Shown: positions 8,158-17,105, counted from the first letter of the stretch. The stretch is 40,347 nt of DNA from Woeseiaceae bacterium (GCA_030066075.1 JASJCH010000006.1:1-40347); one strand, 5' to 3'. Translations and numbers: made by a program. The notes: generated by a model not told the origin, from the sequence alone.

Positions 8158-8988
8158 ATGAAGATCAGACAGTTCAGCTCAATTCTGCGAACCACGATGC
8201 TGGCGGGCGCTCTGCTCGGGGCGTCGAGCTTCGCCGCCGCTGCATCCGACGCCGAAATGGAGGCCGAGGCGGCGCGCGAATTTGCGCGTTACAAAGCCAC
8301 TTTCCCGCTTACGACCGACCAGGACATCATCGATTACGTGGCGTGCGTCGCCAATGCCGTGGTGACGTCGCTCGAGCCGCCCGACAGCGAGTTGAACTGG
8401 GAAATGGCCATCCTCGAGACGAACGAGCTGAACGCCTTCGTTATGCCCGGCGGCAAGATCGTGATTTTCGAGGGCATCATGCGAGCCGCCAGGGATCAGC
8501 ACCAGCTCGCCGCGGTCATTGGCCACGAAATCGCGCACGTCACGGCGGAACACACCAAGCGCAAGCTGCTGCAGGGCGGCAAAGGCATGGAGATCGGCAT
8601 CCAGGTCGCGGCTGTGCTGCTTGGCGGCGGCAACTACGGTGCGCAGTACACGGCGCACGAGATGCTGAACCAGGGCGCGATGTACGGCCTGCTGCTGCCC
8701 TATAAGCGCAGCCAGGAGACCGAAGCCGACGTGTTGGGTCTCGAGTACATGGCGAAGGCCGGGTTCGACCCGCGAGCCGCGGTGCCGCTGTGGCAGAACA
8801 TGGAAGAAGAGAGCGGCGGCAACCGACCGGCCGAGTTCGCCTCGACACACCCGTCCCCCGACAACCGGATCGAGTCGCTCATTTCCCAGTGGGTTGAGGT
8901 ACTGCCTCTGTATAATCAGGCGCATGCTGAAGGTCGCATCCCTGACTGCCCCACGCCACAGGTCATCCTCAATCGCTACGAGGAGTAA
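8158..8988 (+). CDS. M48-family metalloprotease, periplasmic
   Basis: 276 residues with a signal peptide (residues 1-29, ending SSFAAAA). The zinc site is HEIAH (His123, Glu124, His127), with the third ligand Glu187 in ETEADVLG, the M48 pattern. The conserved segments NAFVMPGGKIVIFEGI and FASTHPSPDNRIESL are also typical of the secreted M48C group (BepA/LoiP-like). The protein lacks the TPR extension of BepA and has no lipobox, so it is best seen as a compact soluble periplasmic M48 protease that may act on misfolded outer-membrane proteins. The L,D-transpeptidase gene begins 6 bases after its stop, and the two are likely one operon dealing with the envelope. Confidence 0.88.
   Translation: MKIRQFSSILRTTMLAGALLGASSFAAAASDAEMEAEAAREFARYKATFPLTTDQDIIDYVACVANAVVTSLEPPDSELNWEMAILETNELNAFVMPGGKIVIFEGIMRAARDQHQLAAVIGHEIAHVTAEHTKRKLLQGGKGMEIGIQVAAVLLGGGNYGAQYTAHEMLNQGAMYGLLLPYKRSQETEADVLGLEYMAKAGFDPRAAVPLWQNMEEESGGNRPAEFASTHPSPDNRIESLISQWVEVLPLYNQAHAEGRIPDCPTPQVILNRYEE
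8981..8985 (+). promoter_or_regulatory. Shine-Dalgarno AGGAG pointing at an ATA start
   Basis: AGGAG lies at the very end of the M48 gene, 9 bases before ATA at 8995 but 27 bases before the nearest standard start codon (TTG at 9013). The spacing favours the ATA codon, or an ATG misread as ATA, as the start of the next gene. Confidence 0.5.
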
Positions 8989-8994
8989 CACCTC

Positions 8995-10158
8995 ATAACA
9001 GCCCGGCTTGCATTGCTGCTGCCGCTGGCCCTCGTTGGCGGTTGTTCGTCACTCCATGACTTTTTCGGCACGGCGCCCAACAAGCGCCCGGCCGAGGTTG
9101 TGGTGCCCCTGTCCGAACGCCCGGTCGAAGAGCCGCTGTCGTCCCATCACTTCGTGCTCGACTCGCCCGACCAGGCGGTCGTCGGCGCGCCGCAGGTCGT
9201 CTTCACGTCCGACACGGATACGCTGGCGGATCTCGCGCGAACTTATGGGCTCGGCTATGACGAGTTGCTTGCGGCCAACCCGGACGTGAATCCCTGGCTG
9301 CCCGGCGAAAACACGCCGGTGCTCCTGCCGACCCAGTTTGTGCTGCCTGACGTGGAGCGCGAAGGCATCGTCCTGAACATGGCCAGCAAGCGGCTGTTCT
9401 ACTTCCCCGAGGTGGCCGACGGCGAACCGGTGCTCGTCAAGACCTTCCCGATCGGCATCGGCAGGGTGGGCTGGGAGACGCCGCTGGGCGCGACCACCGT
9501 GGTCGACAAGGCCAGGGATCCGCACTGGTACGTGCCGCTGTCGGTTCGCCAGGAGCACGCGGAACTCGGCGATCCGCTGCCGTCGGTCGTGCCGCCGGGA
9601 CCGGACAATCCGCTCGGCCACCGCGTTCTCAAGCTCGACATGCCGGGCTACCTGATTCATGGCACCAACCAGCCCTACGGCGTCGGCATGCGCGTGAGCC
9701 ACGGTTGCGTACGCCTGTATCCCGAGAACATCGAATACCTCTACGAGCTCGTCGAGATCGGCGAGGCCGTGACGATCGTCAACGAGCCTTTCCTGCTGGG
9801 CCAACTCGACGGAGAGCTCTACTTCGAGGGTCACGCACCACTCGAGGACGATGCCGTCGATCCCGCGGAACGCCTCGACTTGCTGCTGGAACGCTGGAAC
9901 GCGGCGCTGCCTGCCGGTTTCTCGACGGCCGATATCGACCGCGCCAGGGAACTCGCGCAAGCCGGGTCCGGCGTCCCCGTCCGCTTCACGGCGCGTCGTT
10001 CCGACAACGCCATCGACCGGGCTCGGGTCGTTCGCAACACGGTCGAGGTGGATGCGGAGGCGCCGACGCTGGCCGAGGTCCGCGAGATGATCGACGAGGC
10101 CGTGCGCGAGGCGGAAGAAGAGGCGGTCCAGGACCCGGCTGCCCAGAGCGCCAATTAA
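8995..10158 (+). CDS. L,D-transpeptidase lipoprotein with LysM-like region
   Basis: YkuD-domain enzyme (PF03734) of the ErfK/YbiS group, which forms 3-3 cross-links in peptidoglycan or attaches proteins to it. The catalytic signature is IHGTNQPYGVGMRVSHGCVR, with His222, His236 and nucleophile Cys238 (numbered from 8995). A LysM-like segment (about residues 70-115, DTLADLARTYGL) precedes it. The C-terminal 110 residues are charged and helical. The start is debatable: from TTG 9013 the signal peptide would lack a basic residue, whereas from ATA 8995 it reads MTARLALLLPLALVGGC, a proper lipoprotein signal with lipobox VGGC and Arg4, and it has an AGGAG at the right distance. ATA is chosen on that ground; the conventional call is 9013. 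The gene follows the M48 protease closely. Confidence 0.88.
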   Translation: MTARLALLLPLALVGGCSSLHDFFGTAPNKRPAEVVVPLSERPVEEPLSSHHFVLDSPDQAVVGAPQVVFTSDTDTLADLARTYGLGYDELLAANPDVNPWLPGENTPVLLPTQFVLPDVEREGIVLNMASKRLFYFPEVADGEPVLVKTFPIGIGRVGWETPLGATTVVDKARDPHWYVPLSVRQEHAELGDPLPSVVPPGPDNPLGHRVLKLDMPGYLIHGTNQPYGVGMRVSHGCVRLYPENIEYLYELVEIGEAVTIVNEPFLLGQLDGELYFEGHAPLEDDAVDPAERLDLLLERWNAALPAGFSTADIDRARELAQAGSGVPVRFTARRSDNAIDRARVVRNTVEVDAEAPTLAEVREMIDEAVREAEEEAVQDPAAQSAN

Positions 10159-10178
10159 CGCTCGCAGGACGCCGGCCG

Positions 10179-10985
10179 TTAGTCGACGAGTTCTGCCTTG
10201 ATCCAGATGGTTGAATTGTCTCCGCCGCGGGTCGAATAAGTGGTGCCAATGCCGCTCTCGGCCCGTTCCTGCTGCTCGTAAACGCCGCCGATCAGCAGCC
10301 ACTCACCGACACGCCCGGTTATGGTGGTGCTGGCGGACTGAACCTCGACGTCGCTGCGACCGGTGTTGCCCCGCGAACTCTTGTACGGGCTCACCTCGAG
10401 TATCACGTTGTCGTCGCGGACGCGTGGCAGCACGTAAAAGCCGGTTACCGCGTCCTGGTACTCGATAGCACCCGCTTGCGCCCGCCGTCCCCGCCACGCG
10501 GCGCCGTAGAAATACGGAATGCGCTCACCGGTTTCGATGTACGCTTCGTTGCCTTCGGTGACCCGCACCCGGTGTACCGGGCTATCTCTGAGGCTCTGTT
10601 GCGTGGCGATACCGTCAACACTCGCGCGTCCGCCAGAGGTGCCATAAGTAATGCTGCCATCGCTGCCTTCGATACGGATGCTGGCGCTGGCCGCGAGAGC
10701 GCGAAGATCCCTTTCACTGCCCTGGAAGACGGATACCTGGATGCTCTTTGGCCGCGCGTCCAGAACCTCGATCATGCCGCGCACACGCTCGAGGGTTTCG
10801 GGCGACGATTGCAGGAAAATCTTGAACCCCGTGCCCGATATCGCGTCATTCGGGCCCAGCATCGGCTGCACGATGGGTATGACTTCCTCTGCCGGACGGT
10901 GCTGCAGTTCGATAATGGACACAGAATCGGCCTGGGCTGCGGCTACCAGCAGCATCGGGCCGAGCAGTTGCAGTAATCTCCTCAT
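10179..10985 (-). CDS. Solitary secretin-like protein (NolW-type N domain plus short secretin domain)
   Basis: 268 residues with a signal peptide (about 1-19, ending AAAQA). Residues 20-80 follow the secretin N-domain pattern (SIIELQHRPAEEVIPIVQPM, then LERVRGMIEVLDARPKSIQV). The C-terminal half (about 150-268) resembles part of the secretin domain, with VTEGNEAYIETGERIPYF and a strand-rich end. Full secretins (PilQ, GspD) exceed 500 residues and sit among pilus or type II genes; none are present here. It may be a secretin fragment turned into a stand-alone periplasmic or outer-membrane protein. Function is unknown. It is convergent with the L,D-transpeptidase (20-base gap) and divergent from the diguanylate cyclase. 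Confidence 0.7.
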   Translation of the reverse strand: MRRLLQLLGPMLLVAAAQADSVSIIELQHRPAEEVIPIVQPMLGPNDAISGTGFKIFLQSSPETLERVRGMIEVLDARPKSIQVSVFQGSERDLRALAASASIRIEGSDGSITYGTSGGRASVDGIATQQSLRDSPVHRVRVTEGNEAYIETGERIPYFYGAAWRGRRAQAGAIEYQDAVTGFYVLPRVRDDNVILEVSPYKSSRGNTGRSDVEVQSASTTITGRVGEWLLIGGVYEQQERAESGIGTTYSTRGGDNSTIWIKAELVD

Positions 10986-11112
10986 CCACTGATCAGTCTA
11001 CTCCAGGGATGGTCTGCCTCGCTATGCCCGCAGGGCACGCGCATCGAGGCGAATCCTCAAGACTTGCCGCTCCCGGCCGATACGAAAGGCAGGATATTTC
11101 CCAGGCCTGTGC

Positions 11113-12303
11113 ATGCCCTATCTGAATTACTACTCCAAAGTTGAGCCGAAGGTCTGGATACGCAGAATCCTCCTGCCCGAAAAGGCATCCGAGGAGGAGC
11201 AAGAGTTCCGCCGGTACTTCCAGCGACGCACCGTGCCGATGGCGCAGATCGCCGTCCTGATCGGTTTCGCCCTCGTGTCCGGCGTCTGCGTGCTGGACTG
11301 GCTGCTGATGCCCGTTGAATTCTCGATACCGGTCATCAAACTGCGGGCCGTAACGATGCTGGGTGTATTGGCGATCGTCTTCGCCCTGTCGCTCGCACGG
11401 CCAGCGGACCCTCGCTTGCCCTATGCATTCATGGCGGCGGGCGCGATAGTCGGTTCCGCGACGGTCGTCGTTGGCGCCATCGCCGCGATGTCGGGCACGC
11501 AGTTCGTGGTCTGGGGAACGATCTTCACGACGTTCTACGTCTACCTGGTCCTTGGCCTGCGCTTTCGCCAGGCAACGATTGCCGGCTGGCCGGTCTTCCT
11601 GACCTTCCTGGCCGTAGGAATCATGTTCGACGCGCCGGTGTCCAAGATGGCCTATGGCACCTTGTTCCTGCTGTTCGCGAATCTGATCGGGATGTACGCC
11701 TGTTTCCTGTTCGAGCTGGATTCTCGCGAACTGTTTCACAAGAAGAAGCTGCTGAATGACCTCGCGCGCTCGGATGGTCTCACCGGCATCGACAACCGGC
11801 GTAGTTTTGACGAGCATCTCGACAAGGTCTGGAAACAGGCGCGCCGCGAAAGCCAGTCGGTTGCCATCCTGTTGATCGACATCGACTACTTCAAGCTTTA
11901 CAACGATTGCTATGGGCATCGGCCCGGCGACAACGTCATCCAGGCGGTGGCTGACAGTCTCGCCACCCACGAACATCGCCCTCTCGACCGGGTCGCCCGT
12001 TACGGCGGCGAAGAGTTCGTCGTGGTGCTCTACGGGCCGACAGAGCAATACGTCCGCGACTACGCGAGCCGGATCGTCGCGGAGGTTGCTGCGCTCGAGA
12101 TCGAACACAAGGCTTCAGATGCCGCCAACGTGGTCACTGTCAGCGTTGGCGCCGCTCTCGCATGGCCGCACGAGGTGGAGCGGAGCGAACAGGTAATTCG
12201 TGGCGCCGATGATGCTTTGTACCAATCCAAGGCGATGGGTCGGAATCGATCGACGTTCTACAGCCTGGACGAACCGGTTCGTCTCGCGCACGCCCGCGCG
12301 TGA
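11113..12303 (+). CDS. Membrane-bound diguanylate cyclase (GGDEF)
   Basis: 396 residues. A short cytoplasmic N terminus (about 1-42) precedes roughly five to six transmembrane helices (about 43-200), followed by a GGDEF domain (about 215-385). The active-site motif is GGEEF at 298-302, preceded by ARY. An intact inhibitory I-site RxxD (RPLD, 289-292) lies exactly five residues upstream, so product inhibition is expected. The substrate-binding segment DGLTGIDNRRSF is conserved. The enzyme should make c-di-GMP from two GTP at the inner membrane. The next gene, 46 bases on, encodes a c-di-GMP phosphodiesterase, so synthesis and breakdown are paired. The ATG at 11113 has only a weak upstream AGG. 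Confidence 0.9.
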   Translation: MPYLNYYSKVEPKVWIRRILLPEKASEEEQEFRRYFQRRTVPMAQIAVLIGFALVSGVCVLDWLLMPVEFSIPVIKLRAVTMLGVLAIVFALSLARPADPRLPYAFMAAGAIVGSATVVVGAIAAMSGTQFVVWGTIFTTFYVYLVLGLRFRQATIAGWPVFLTFLAVGIMFDAPVSKMAYGTLFLLFANLIGMYACFLFELDSRELFHKKKLLNDLARSDGLTGIDNRRSFDEHLDKVWKQARRESQSVAILLIDIDYFKLYNDCYGHRPGDNVIQAVADSLATHEHRPLDRVARYGGEEFVVVLYGPTEQYVRDYASRIVAEVAALEIEHKASDAANVVTVSVGAALAWPHEVERSEQVIRGADDALYQSKAMGRNRSTFYSLDEPVRLAHARA

Positions 12304-12349
12304 CCAGCGGCGATAACTCTCAGGAATTGATGGTGTCTGCCGATAACCA

Positions 12350-14581
12350 TTGTGTCCCCGTGTGGAAAACGGCAGCTGCGTGCGCACAAAAAAGTTAGAA
12401 AACTACCTCGATACCGGATCACTGAACCTGTTTGCCCGGCAAATCCAGGACATGCTGGGTAACGCGATTTCCGTGGCAATACACGATAGTGCCGGACAGC
12501 TCGTCTGGGCGGGTCCCGATGCGGATTCGCGCAAGCACTGGAGCGTTTCGCCGTTTCTGCGCCAGCCCGTCCCGGGGCTCGGTTTCTGCGAGCGACTCAG
12601 CAACAAGAACTTCGTCTATGTGTTCTACCTGGGCGGCGGCGACAGTGAGCACCCGATGGGTACCGTGAGCATCCAGGTCAACGCGTCTCACCCGATGAGC
12701 CTGGAGTTTGCCTACGCCGAGGTTGCTCCCGTGCTTGCCTGCATCGAGCGTCAACTGGAGATCAACTCGGAACTGTCATCAATACGACGGGTTTCCAAGG
12801 AAGGACGGCGTGGACTCGAACTGCTCGTAAAGCTCGACGAAATTGACGACAAGGAGGAGGCGCGGGAACAAATACCCAGGATGCTCGAGCTGTCAGCCGC
12901 GCATTTTGACGTCGAGCTGGCGGCTGTCCTGCTGCCGAACCTCGACATTCAGGATACCTGGCCGGCCAATGTCCTCGAATCAGAATCGGCGTCGAAAGCC
13001 GTGATGACAATGCTCGGCTCCCTGATGGCGGCTGCCAAGACGCATCGCAGAGTCCTGGTGTCGAATGCGAACACGACTATCCGCGTTGTCGCCGGCTCCA
13101 AGAGCCAAAAACCGAAGGTCTTGTGTTGCCCGATCATGAATTCGAAAGACGACGTTATCGGCATTTTCGTGCTCGTCGGTGAAACGCCTTTCTCGCGGGA
13201 CAACATTCGGCTTGCGAGAGCGATCTGCGTCAAACTCAACTCGCTGGCGCGGGCGGCGAGCCCGTTCTACAACAAGCACTACACGCGACACACGCTTCTC
13301 AACGTCATAGACAGGGCGCTCCAGGCCGACCAGGAGCAGTCGCACGCGCTGTTGTATGTCGATATCGACAGGCTCCATGTCATCAATGACAACTACGGTC
13401 ACCTGGCCGGCGATGCCGTGATCGAGCACGTGCGGAAGGTCATCGACGAGTTCGCCAACAAGGACGACGCCGTTTCCCACCTGTCGGGTGATTGTTTTGG
13501 TTTGTTCCTGCACGGCGCCGACGAGGAGTCCGCACTCGACAAGGGGCGCCTGATCCTCGACACGCTGGCGCGCAAGCCGGTGACGTTCGAGAAGGTCGAT
13601 ATGGAAATTTCGGCCAGCATCGGAGTCGTGCTGGTCCCGGGCGTCGCGAAGAATTCCGCCGCTGCTCTGAATACAGCCGAGATGGCCGCCCGGTCAGCGA
13701 AGGGCCGTGGTGGCAATCGCTGCGTCCTGTTCCAGGATGCCGATGCCAGCGTCGCGCGGCGCCGCACCGACCTGGACCAGGTGAATGACCTGCAGTATGC
13801 GTTGATCCAGGATCGCTTCGAGCTGCACGCGCAGCCGATTGTTTCGCTTCGGGATACCGCCGGTCCTGCACGGTACGAAATTCTCATACGCATGCTCGAT
13901 GAGCACAATAACTCGGAATCCTCCGCCTCATTCATCCCCGCGGCTGAGCGCTACCAGATGATGTCAGCAATCGACCGCTGGGTGATCAAGTCCACACTCG
14001 ACCAGTTGAGCGTCGCCGACAACACGGTCGAGGTGAACCTGACACGCTTCGGCATCAACCTGTCGGCACAGTCGCTCGCGGACGATGACCTTTGCGATTA
14101 CATCGAGACATGTATTGTCGAGAGTGGAATTTCACCGGATTCGCTCTGCTTCGAGATCACGGAAACGACCGTGGTTCGAAACCTCGAGCGCGCGCGCCGA
14201 TTCATCCGGCGCCTCAGGAAACTCGGTTGCATGGTTGCGCTCGACGATTTCGGCACCGGGTACTGTTCCTTTGCGTATCTCAAGGATCTGCCGGTTCACT
14301 ACGTGAAGATCGATGGCGTTTTCGTGCGCGACGTGCTGCTCAATCCGCTGTCCGAGGCGATTGTTACGTCAATGGTCGAGATCGCGAAGGTCATGAACGC
14401 GCTAACCATCGCGGAACATGTCGAGAACGAGCTTATCTACCGCCAGATGAAGAACCTTGGTATCGACTTCGTCCAGGGATTCGCGGTGGGCCAGCCGACG
14501 CCGCTTGCGACCGTGTTGTCGCAGTTGGGCACGCCGGTGGTTCTGGACTGGGACGACGACAGCTCACACGCATCGGGCTAG
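12350..14581 (+). CDS. c-di-GMP phosphodiesterase: sensor, degenerate GGDEF, EAL
   Basis: Up to 743 residues. The order is an N-terminal sensor region (about 15-140), a GAF-like region (about 160-300), a GGDEF-fold domain (about 310-465) and an EAL domain (about 480-735). The GGDEF signature is degenerate (SGDCF at 379-383) and lacks an I-site, so cyclase activity is unlikely. The EAL domain keeps its catalytic set: Glu510 in the EIL variant of EAL, Asn in GINLSAQ, Glu in FEITET, DDFGTG with Asp632 and Asp633, Lys in VKIDG, Glu in AEHVEN and Gln near GQPTPL. It should hydrolyse c-di-GMP to pGpG. There is no transmembrane segment. The start is uncertain: TTG 12350, GTG 12362 or GTG 12380 are all possible, none with a strong ribosome binding site. 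It probably forms an operon with the upstream diguanylate cyclase. Confidence 0.88.
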   Translation: MCPRVENGSCVRTKKLENYLDTGSLNLFARQIQDMLGNAISVAIHDSAGQLVWAGPDADSRKHWSVSPFLRQPVPGLGFCERLSNKNFVYVFYLGGGDSEHPMGTVSIQVNASHPMSLEFAYAEVAPVLACIERQLEINSELSSIRRVSKEGRRGLELLVKLDEIDDKEEAREQIPRMLELSAAHFDVELAAVLLPNLDIQDTWPANVLESESASKAVMTMLGSLMAAAKTHRRVLVSNANTTIRVVAGSKSQKPKVLCCPIMNSKDDVIGIFVLVGETPFSRDNIRLARAICVKLNSLARAASPFYNKHYTRHTLLNVIDRALQADQEQSHALLYVDIDRLHVINDNYGHLAGDAVIEHVRKVIDEFANKDDAVSHLSGDCFGLFLHGADEESALDKGRLILDTLARKPVTFEKVDMEISASIGVVLVPGVAKNSAAALNTAEMAARSAKGRGGNRCVLFQDADASVARRRTDLDQVNDLQYALIQDRFELHAQPIVSLRDTAGPARYEILIRMLDEHNNSESSASFIPAAERYQMMSAIDRWVIKSTLDQLSVADNTVEVNLTRFGINLSAQSLADDDLCDYIETCIVESGISPDSLCFEITETTVVRNLERARRFIRRLRKLGCMVALDDFGTGYCSFAYLKDLPVHYVKIDGVFVRDVLLNPLSEAIVTSMVEIAKVMNALTIAEHVENELIYRQMKNLGIDFVQGFAVGQPTPLATVLSQLGTPVVLDWDDDSSHASG

Positions 14582-14771
14582 CGTTGCCCGTAACCTGTTT
14601 GTTACAAAATCTGACGTTATGTTAAGTGCGATTCCCCTCCAGGTATGGCACTTTAAATGAGATGCGTTCTCAACTGACGCGTCGCTCAACAACCTGAAAT
14701 CGAAACCGCCAGCGATCGCCAACGGATCTTTGGCACAGGGACCTTGCGATCCCTGCCGAGCAACAATAAAA

Positions 14772-14778
14772 AAGGAGG
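14772..14778 (+). promoter_or_regulatory. Strong Shine-Dalgarno AAGGAGG for the beta-helix gene
   Basis: AAGGAGG lies 5 bases before GTG 14784. It sets the start of the secreted beta-helix-type protein and excludes the earlier in-frame TTG at 14730, which would put a non-signal sequence first. Confidence 0.75.
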
Positions 14779-14783
14779 CTCGT

Positions 14784-17099
14784 GTGTTTTCATTGAAAGT
14801 CCGCCACATGGCGGTCACGCTTATTGGGGTTCAGGCTCTTCTTCTTCTTCTCGGCGCGAATGCTCGCGCCGACGTCGTTTTTGGGAACGGTGCCCAGGTA
14901 TTCGACCAGACTCCGAACATCGGAGACTTCGTCCTGGTGCTCAACGGCCCCCAGACGATCGCCGGCGACTATACGGCGCCGGAGGCGGGCTTCGTTCGTT
15001 TGCTGCACTTCTTCAACGATGCGCCGCTCACGGTGAACAATGGCTCGACGCTCCGCGCCGGGTTCGGTCTTTTCACGACGTCCACACCGACCCTCGATTT
15101 CCTCTCCCAGGTGATTGTCGATGGTCCGGGCAGCCGCATCGAGATCGGTTCTGACACATTCCGCACGGGCAATATTCGATTAAACGGCAAGGGCGACTTC
15201 GACATCGTGGGTGGCGGCGTCGTCAATTGGATCGAGCCGAACAACTGTGACGGCAGTTTCGAGAGCTGCGACATCCTGATCGGTGCGACGGATGCATCGA
15301 ATACAGGCATCCGCGTTATCGGCAACGGCTCGTTGCTGGATGCGTCGAATACCGGTGGCCGCCTGTTCGTCGGGTATGTTCCGAGCATCGCTACTCGCGA
15401 CCCTGTCGATCCCCCTAACGGCGCCCTGGATTCCGAGGACTTTTTCGTGGTTCAGGACGGCGGCACGGTCCTGTCCAACGGCGGCAGTATCGGCAAAGGT
15501 TTTGAAGGGGAAGGCTGGACGGCGGAAGGCGTTGGCTTCGTTCACGGAACGGCGCTCATCGACAACGGCGCGTGGTTCGTCTCGCAAGGCGACATCGAGA
15601 ATGATGCAGCACTGAACATCGCCGAAGGGGATGGCGGCAGTGGCAACCTGTTCGTGGTGAACGGCGGCTTGCTCGACATCACGGCCAATCCCGGCTCCGA
15701 GGCAGGCTTCGGCATCGGACAAACCGGGGACGGCGATGTCACCGAGGGCGGTTCCAGCCTGGTGCTGATCGATGGCGCGGGCTCGACGGTCAACATCGAC
15801 GACAACGCCAATACTATCTCTGGTTCCCGCGTCGCCAACGGATTCGTGACCGTGCAGAACCAGGGCGTGCTGGCACTGGACTCCACCTTGCTTGTGGTTA
15901 GCGGCAACTCGGGCGCCCCGCTGTCGCAGTTCAACACGGACCTGGCACTCAACGCGACGGGCATAACCGGCGTGGCGAACATTAACCTGGATGTTCTGTC
16001 CGGTGGCAGCGTCGCCATTACCGATGCGGATGCCCAGGGTATTAGCGCGCTGATTATCGGTCAGGCGCCGGGAGGTCTGCCGACCGAATCAGCGTCGGTG
16101 CGGGTCAGCGGTGTTGGCTCGAACATCACCGTCAGCAATGATCCCGGCCTGGCGAAGATTCCCCTGGAGGCGACAGAGTTCGGCCTTCCCATTGTTTCGA
16201 ATATCGGCACCGGAACTATGGACATCGAAGCCGGGGGCTCCGTCAATTTCGACAATGGCGACTTCGTTATCGCGGCCCGGGCAGGCGACGCGGCTACCGT
16301 CCTGGTTAACGGCGGGTCGCTGGACGCCGATCGGGTCGTCATAGGCTGGACGGACTTCGAGACCGGCACCGTCGGCGTCGACGCCAGCAGCGGGACCCTG
16401 ACTCTCGACGATGGCGCAGTTACTGGTGACGTGATCGTCGACGATAACGGCCTGCTCAATGGTATCGGCAACATCAACGGCACGCTGTTCGGCGAGGGCG
16501 GGACTATCTCGGTCGGCCTGTCGCCCGGCACCATTACGGTGGAAGACCTGGTGCTTGGCACGGGTACCGAGCTCATTATGGAACTCGCGCTCAATGCTGA
16601 CGGTTCCGTCAATACGGCGGCCAGTGACGCCATCATCGCCACGACCGGCGGGATCGACCTGTCCGACGGCAACGTTATCTTCGAGTTGAGCTCGGCGGAT
16701 CCGGCGACAAGCCTCGAAGACATCGTAGGCGGCGGCACTGTCGTGTCGGTTGTTGACGTGTTCGAATCGCCGGAGGAGGTGGTTATTGCCGAATTCGACG
16801 TGACGGACCCCACAGGCAGCATCCCCGACGAAGTGCTGGAACAGCAGATCGAGGTTGTTAGCTTTGAGAGAAGCGACTGCCGCAGAGGCGGTTGGAGGAC
16901 TCTGACCCGGCCTGATGGGTCCGGCTTCAGGACTCTTTGGGGCTGCATCCGGTATGCCAACTCTGCCCAGCAGAACGTCGACGTTGGATTCGAAGTTCGC
17001 GATTGCCGAAGGGGCGGCTGGAGGCATCTGAGCAGGTCGGATGGGACAGGCTTCAGAAACGTCTATGCCTGCATTCGTTACGTCAGGACCGGCAGGTAA
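14784..17099 (+). CDS. Large secreted repeat protein, beta-helix type, with duplicated C-terminal Cys module
   Basis: 771 residues. A signal peptide (residues 1-30, ending GANARA) is followed by about 600 residues of Gly/Asp/Asn/Val-rich irregular repeats (phrases such as VNGGSL, VDGPGS, GNINGTLFGEGGTISVG). This pattern fits a right-handed beta-helix or autotransporter-associated strand repeats. The SPGTITVEDLVLG segment is common near the end of PEP-CTERM and autotransporter passengers, but neither a PEP-CTERM tail nor an autotransporter barrel follows. Instead the C terminus has two copies of a module of about 30 residues (16868-16956 and about 17000-17090), each with DCRRGGWR, a Gly-Phe-Arg step and C-I-R-Y. 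Function is unknown; an extracellular adhesin or matrix protein is plausible, perhaps tied to the c-di-GMP genes upstream. The leader (14582-14783) holds a 6-base hairpin at 14736-14755 but no recognised riboswitch. Confidence 0.75.
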   Translation: MFSLKVRHMAVTLIGVQALLLLLGANARADVVFGNGAQVFDQTPNIGDFVLVLNGPQTIAGDYTAPEAGFVRLLHFFNDAPLTVNNGSTLRAGFGLFTTSTPTLDFLSQVIVDGPGSRIEIGSDTFRTGNIRLNGKGDFDIVGGGVVNWIEPNNCDGSFESCDILIGATDASNTGIRVIGNGSLLDASNTGGRLFVGYVPSIATRDPVDPPNGALDSEDFFVVQDGGTVLSNGGSIGKGFEGEGWTAEGVGFVHGTALIDNGAWFVSQGDIENDAALNIAEGDGGSGNLFVVNGGLLDITANPGSEAGFGIGQTGDGDVTEGGSSLVLIDGAGSTVNIDDNANTISGSRVANGFVTVQNQGVLALDSTLLVVSGNSGAPLSQFNTDLALNATGITGVANINLDVLSGGSVAITDADAQGISALIIGQAPGGLPTESASVRVSGVGSNITVSNDPGLAKIPLEATEFGLPIVSNIGTGTMDIEAGGSVNFDNGDFVIAARAGDAATVLVNGGSLDADRVVIGWTDFETGTVGVDASSGTLTLDDGAVTGDVIVDDNGLLNGIGNINGTLFGEGGTISVGLSPGTITVEDLVLGTGTELIMELALNADGSVNTAASDAIIATTGGIDLSDGNVIFELSSADPATSLEDIVGGGTVVSVVDVFESPEEVVIAEFDVTDPTGSIPDEVLEQQIEVVSFERSDCRRGGWRTLTRPDGSGFRTLWGCIRYANSAQQNVDVGFEVRDCRRGGWRHLSRSDGTGFRNVYACIRYVRTGR

Positions 17100-17105
17100 T
17101 CAACA

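Noticed and set aside
9049-10302. 417-codon minus-strand frame opposite the L,D-transpeptidase gene
   Set aside because: Shadow frame; the plus strand has the complete SHGC catalytic motif.
14582-14783. c-di-GMP riboswitch in the leader of the beta-helix gene
   Set aside because: A short hairpin exists, but the conserved GEMM core bases and receptor loops were not found.
14784-17099. Classical autotransporter or PEP-CTERM protein
   Set aside because: No C-terminal beta-barrel and no PEP-CTERM tail; the protein ends in the duplicated Cys module.
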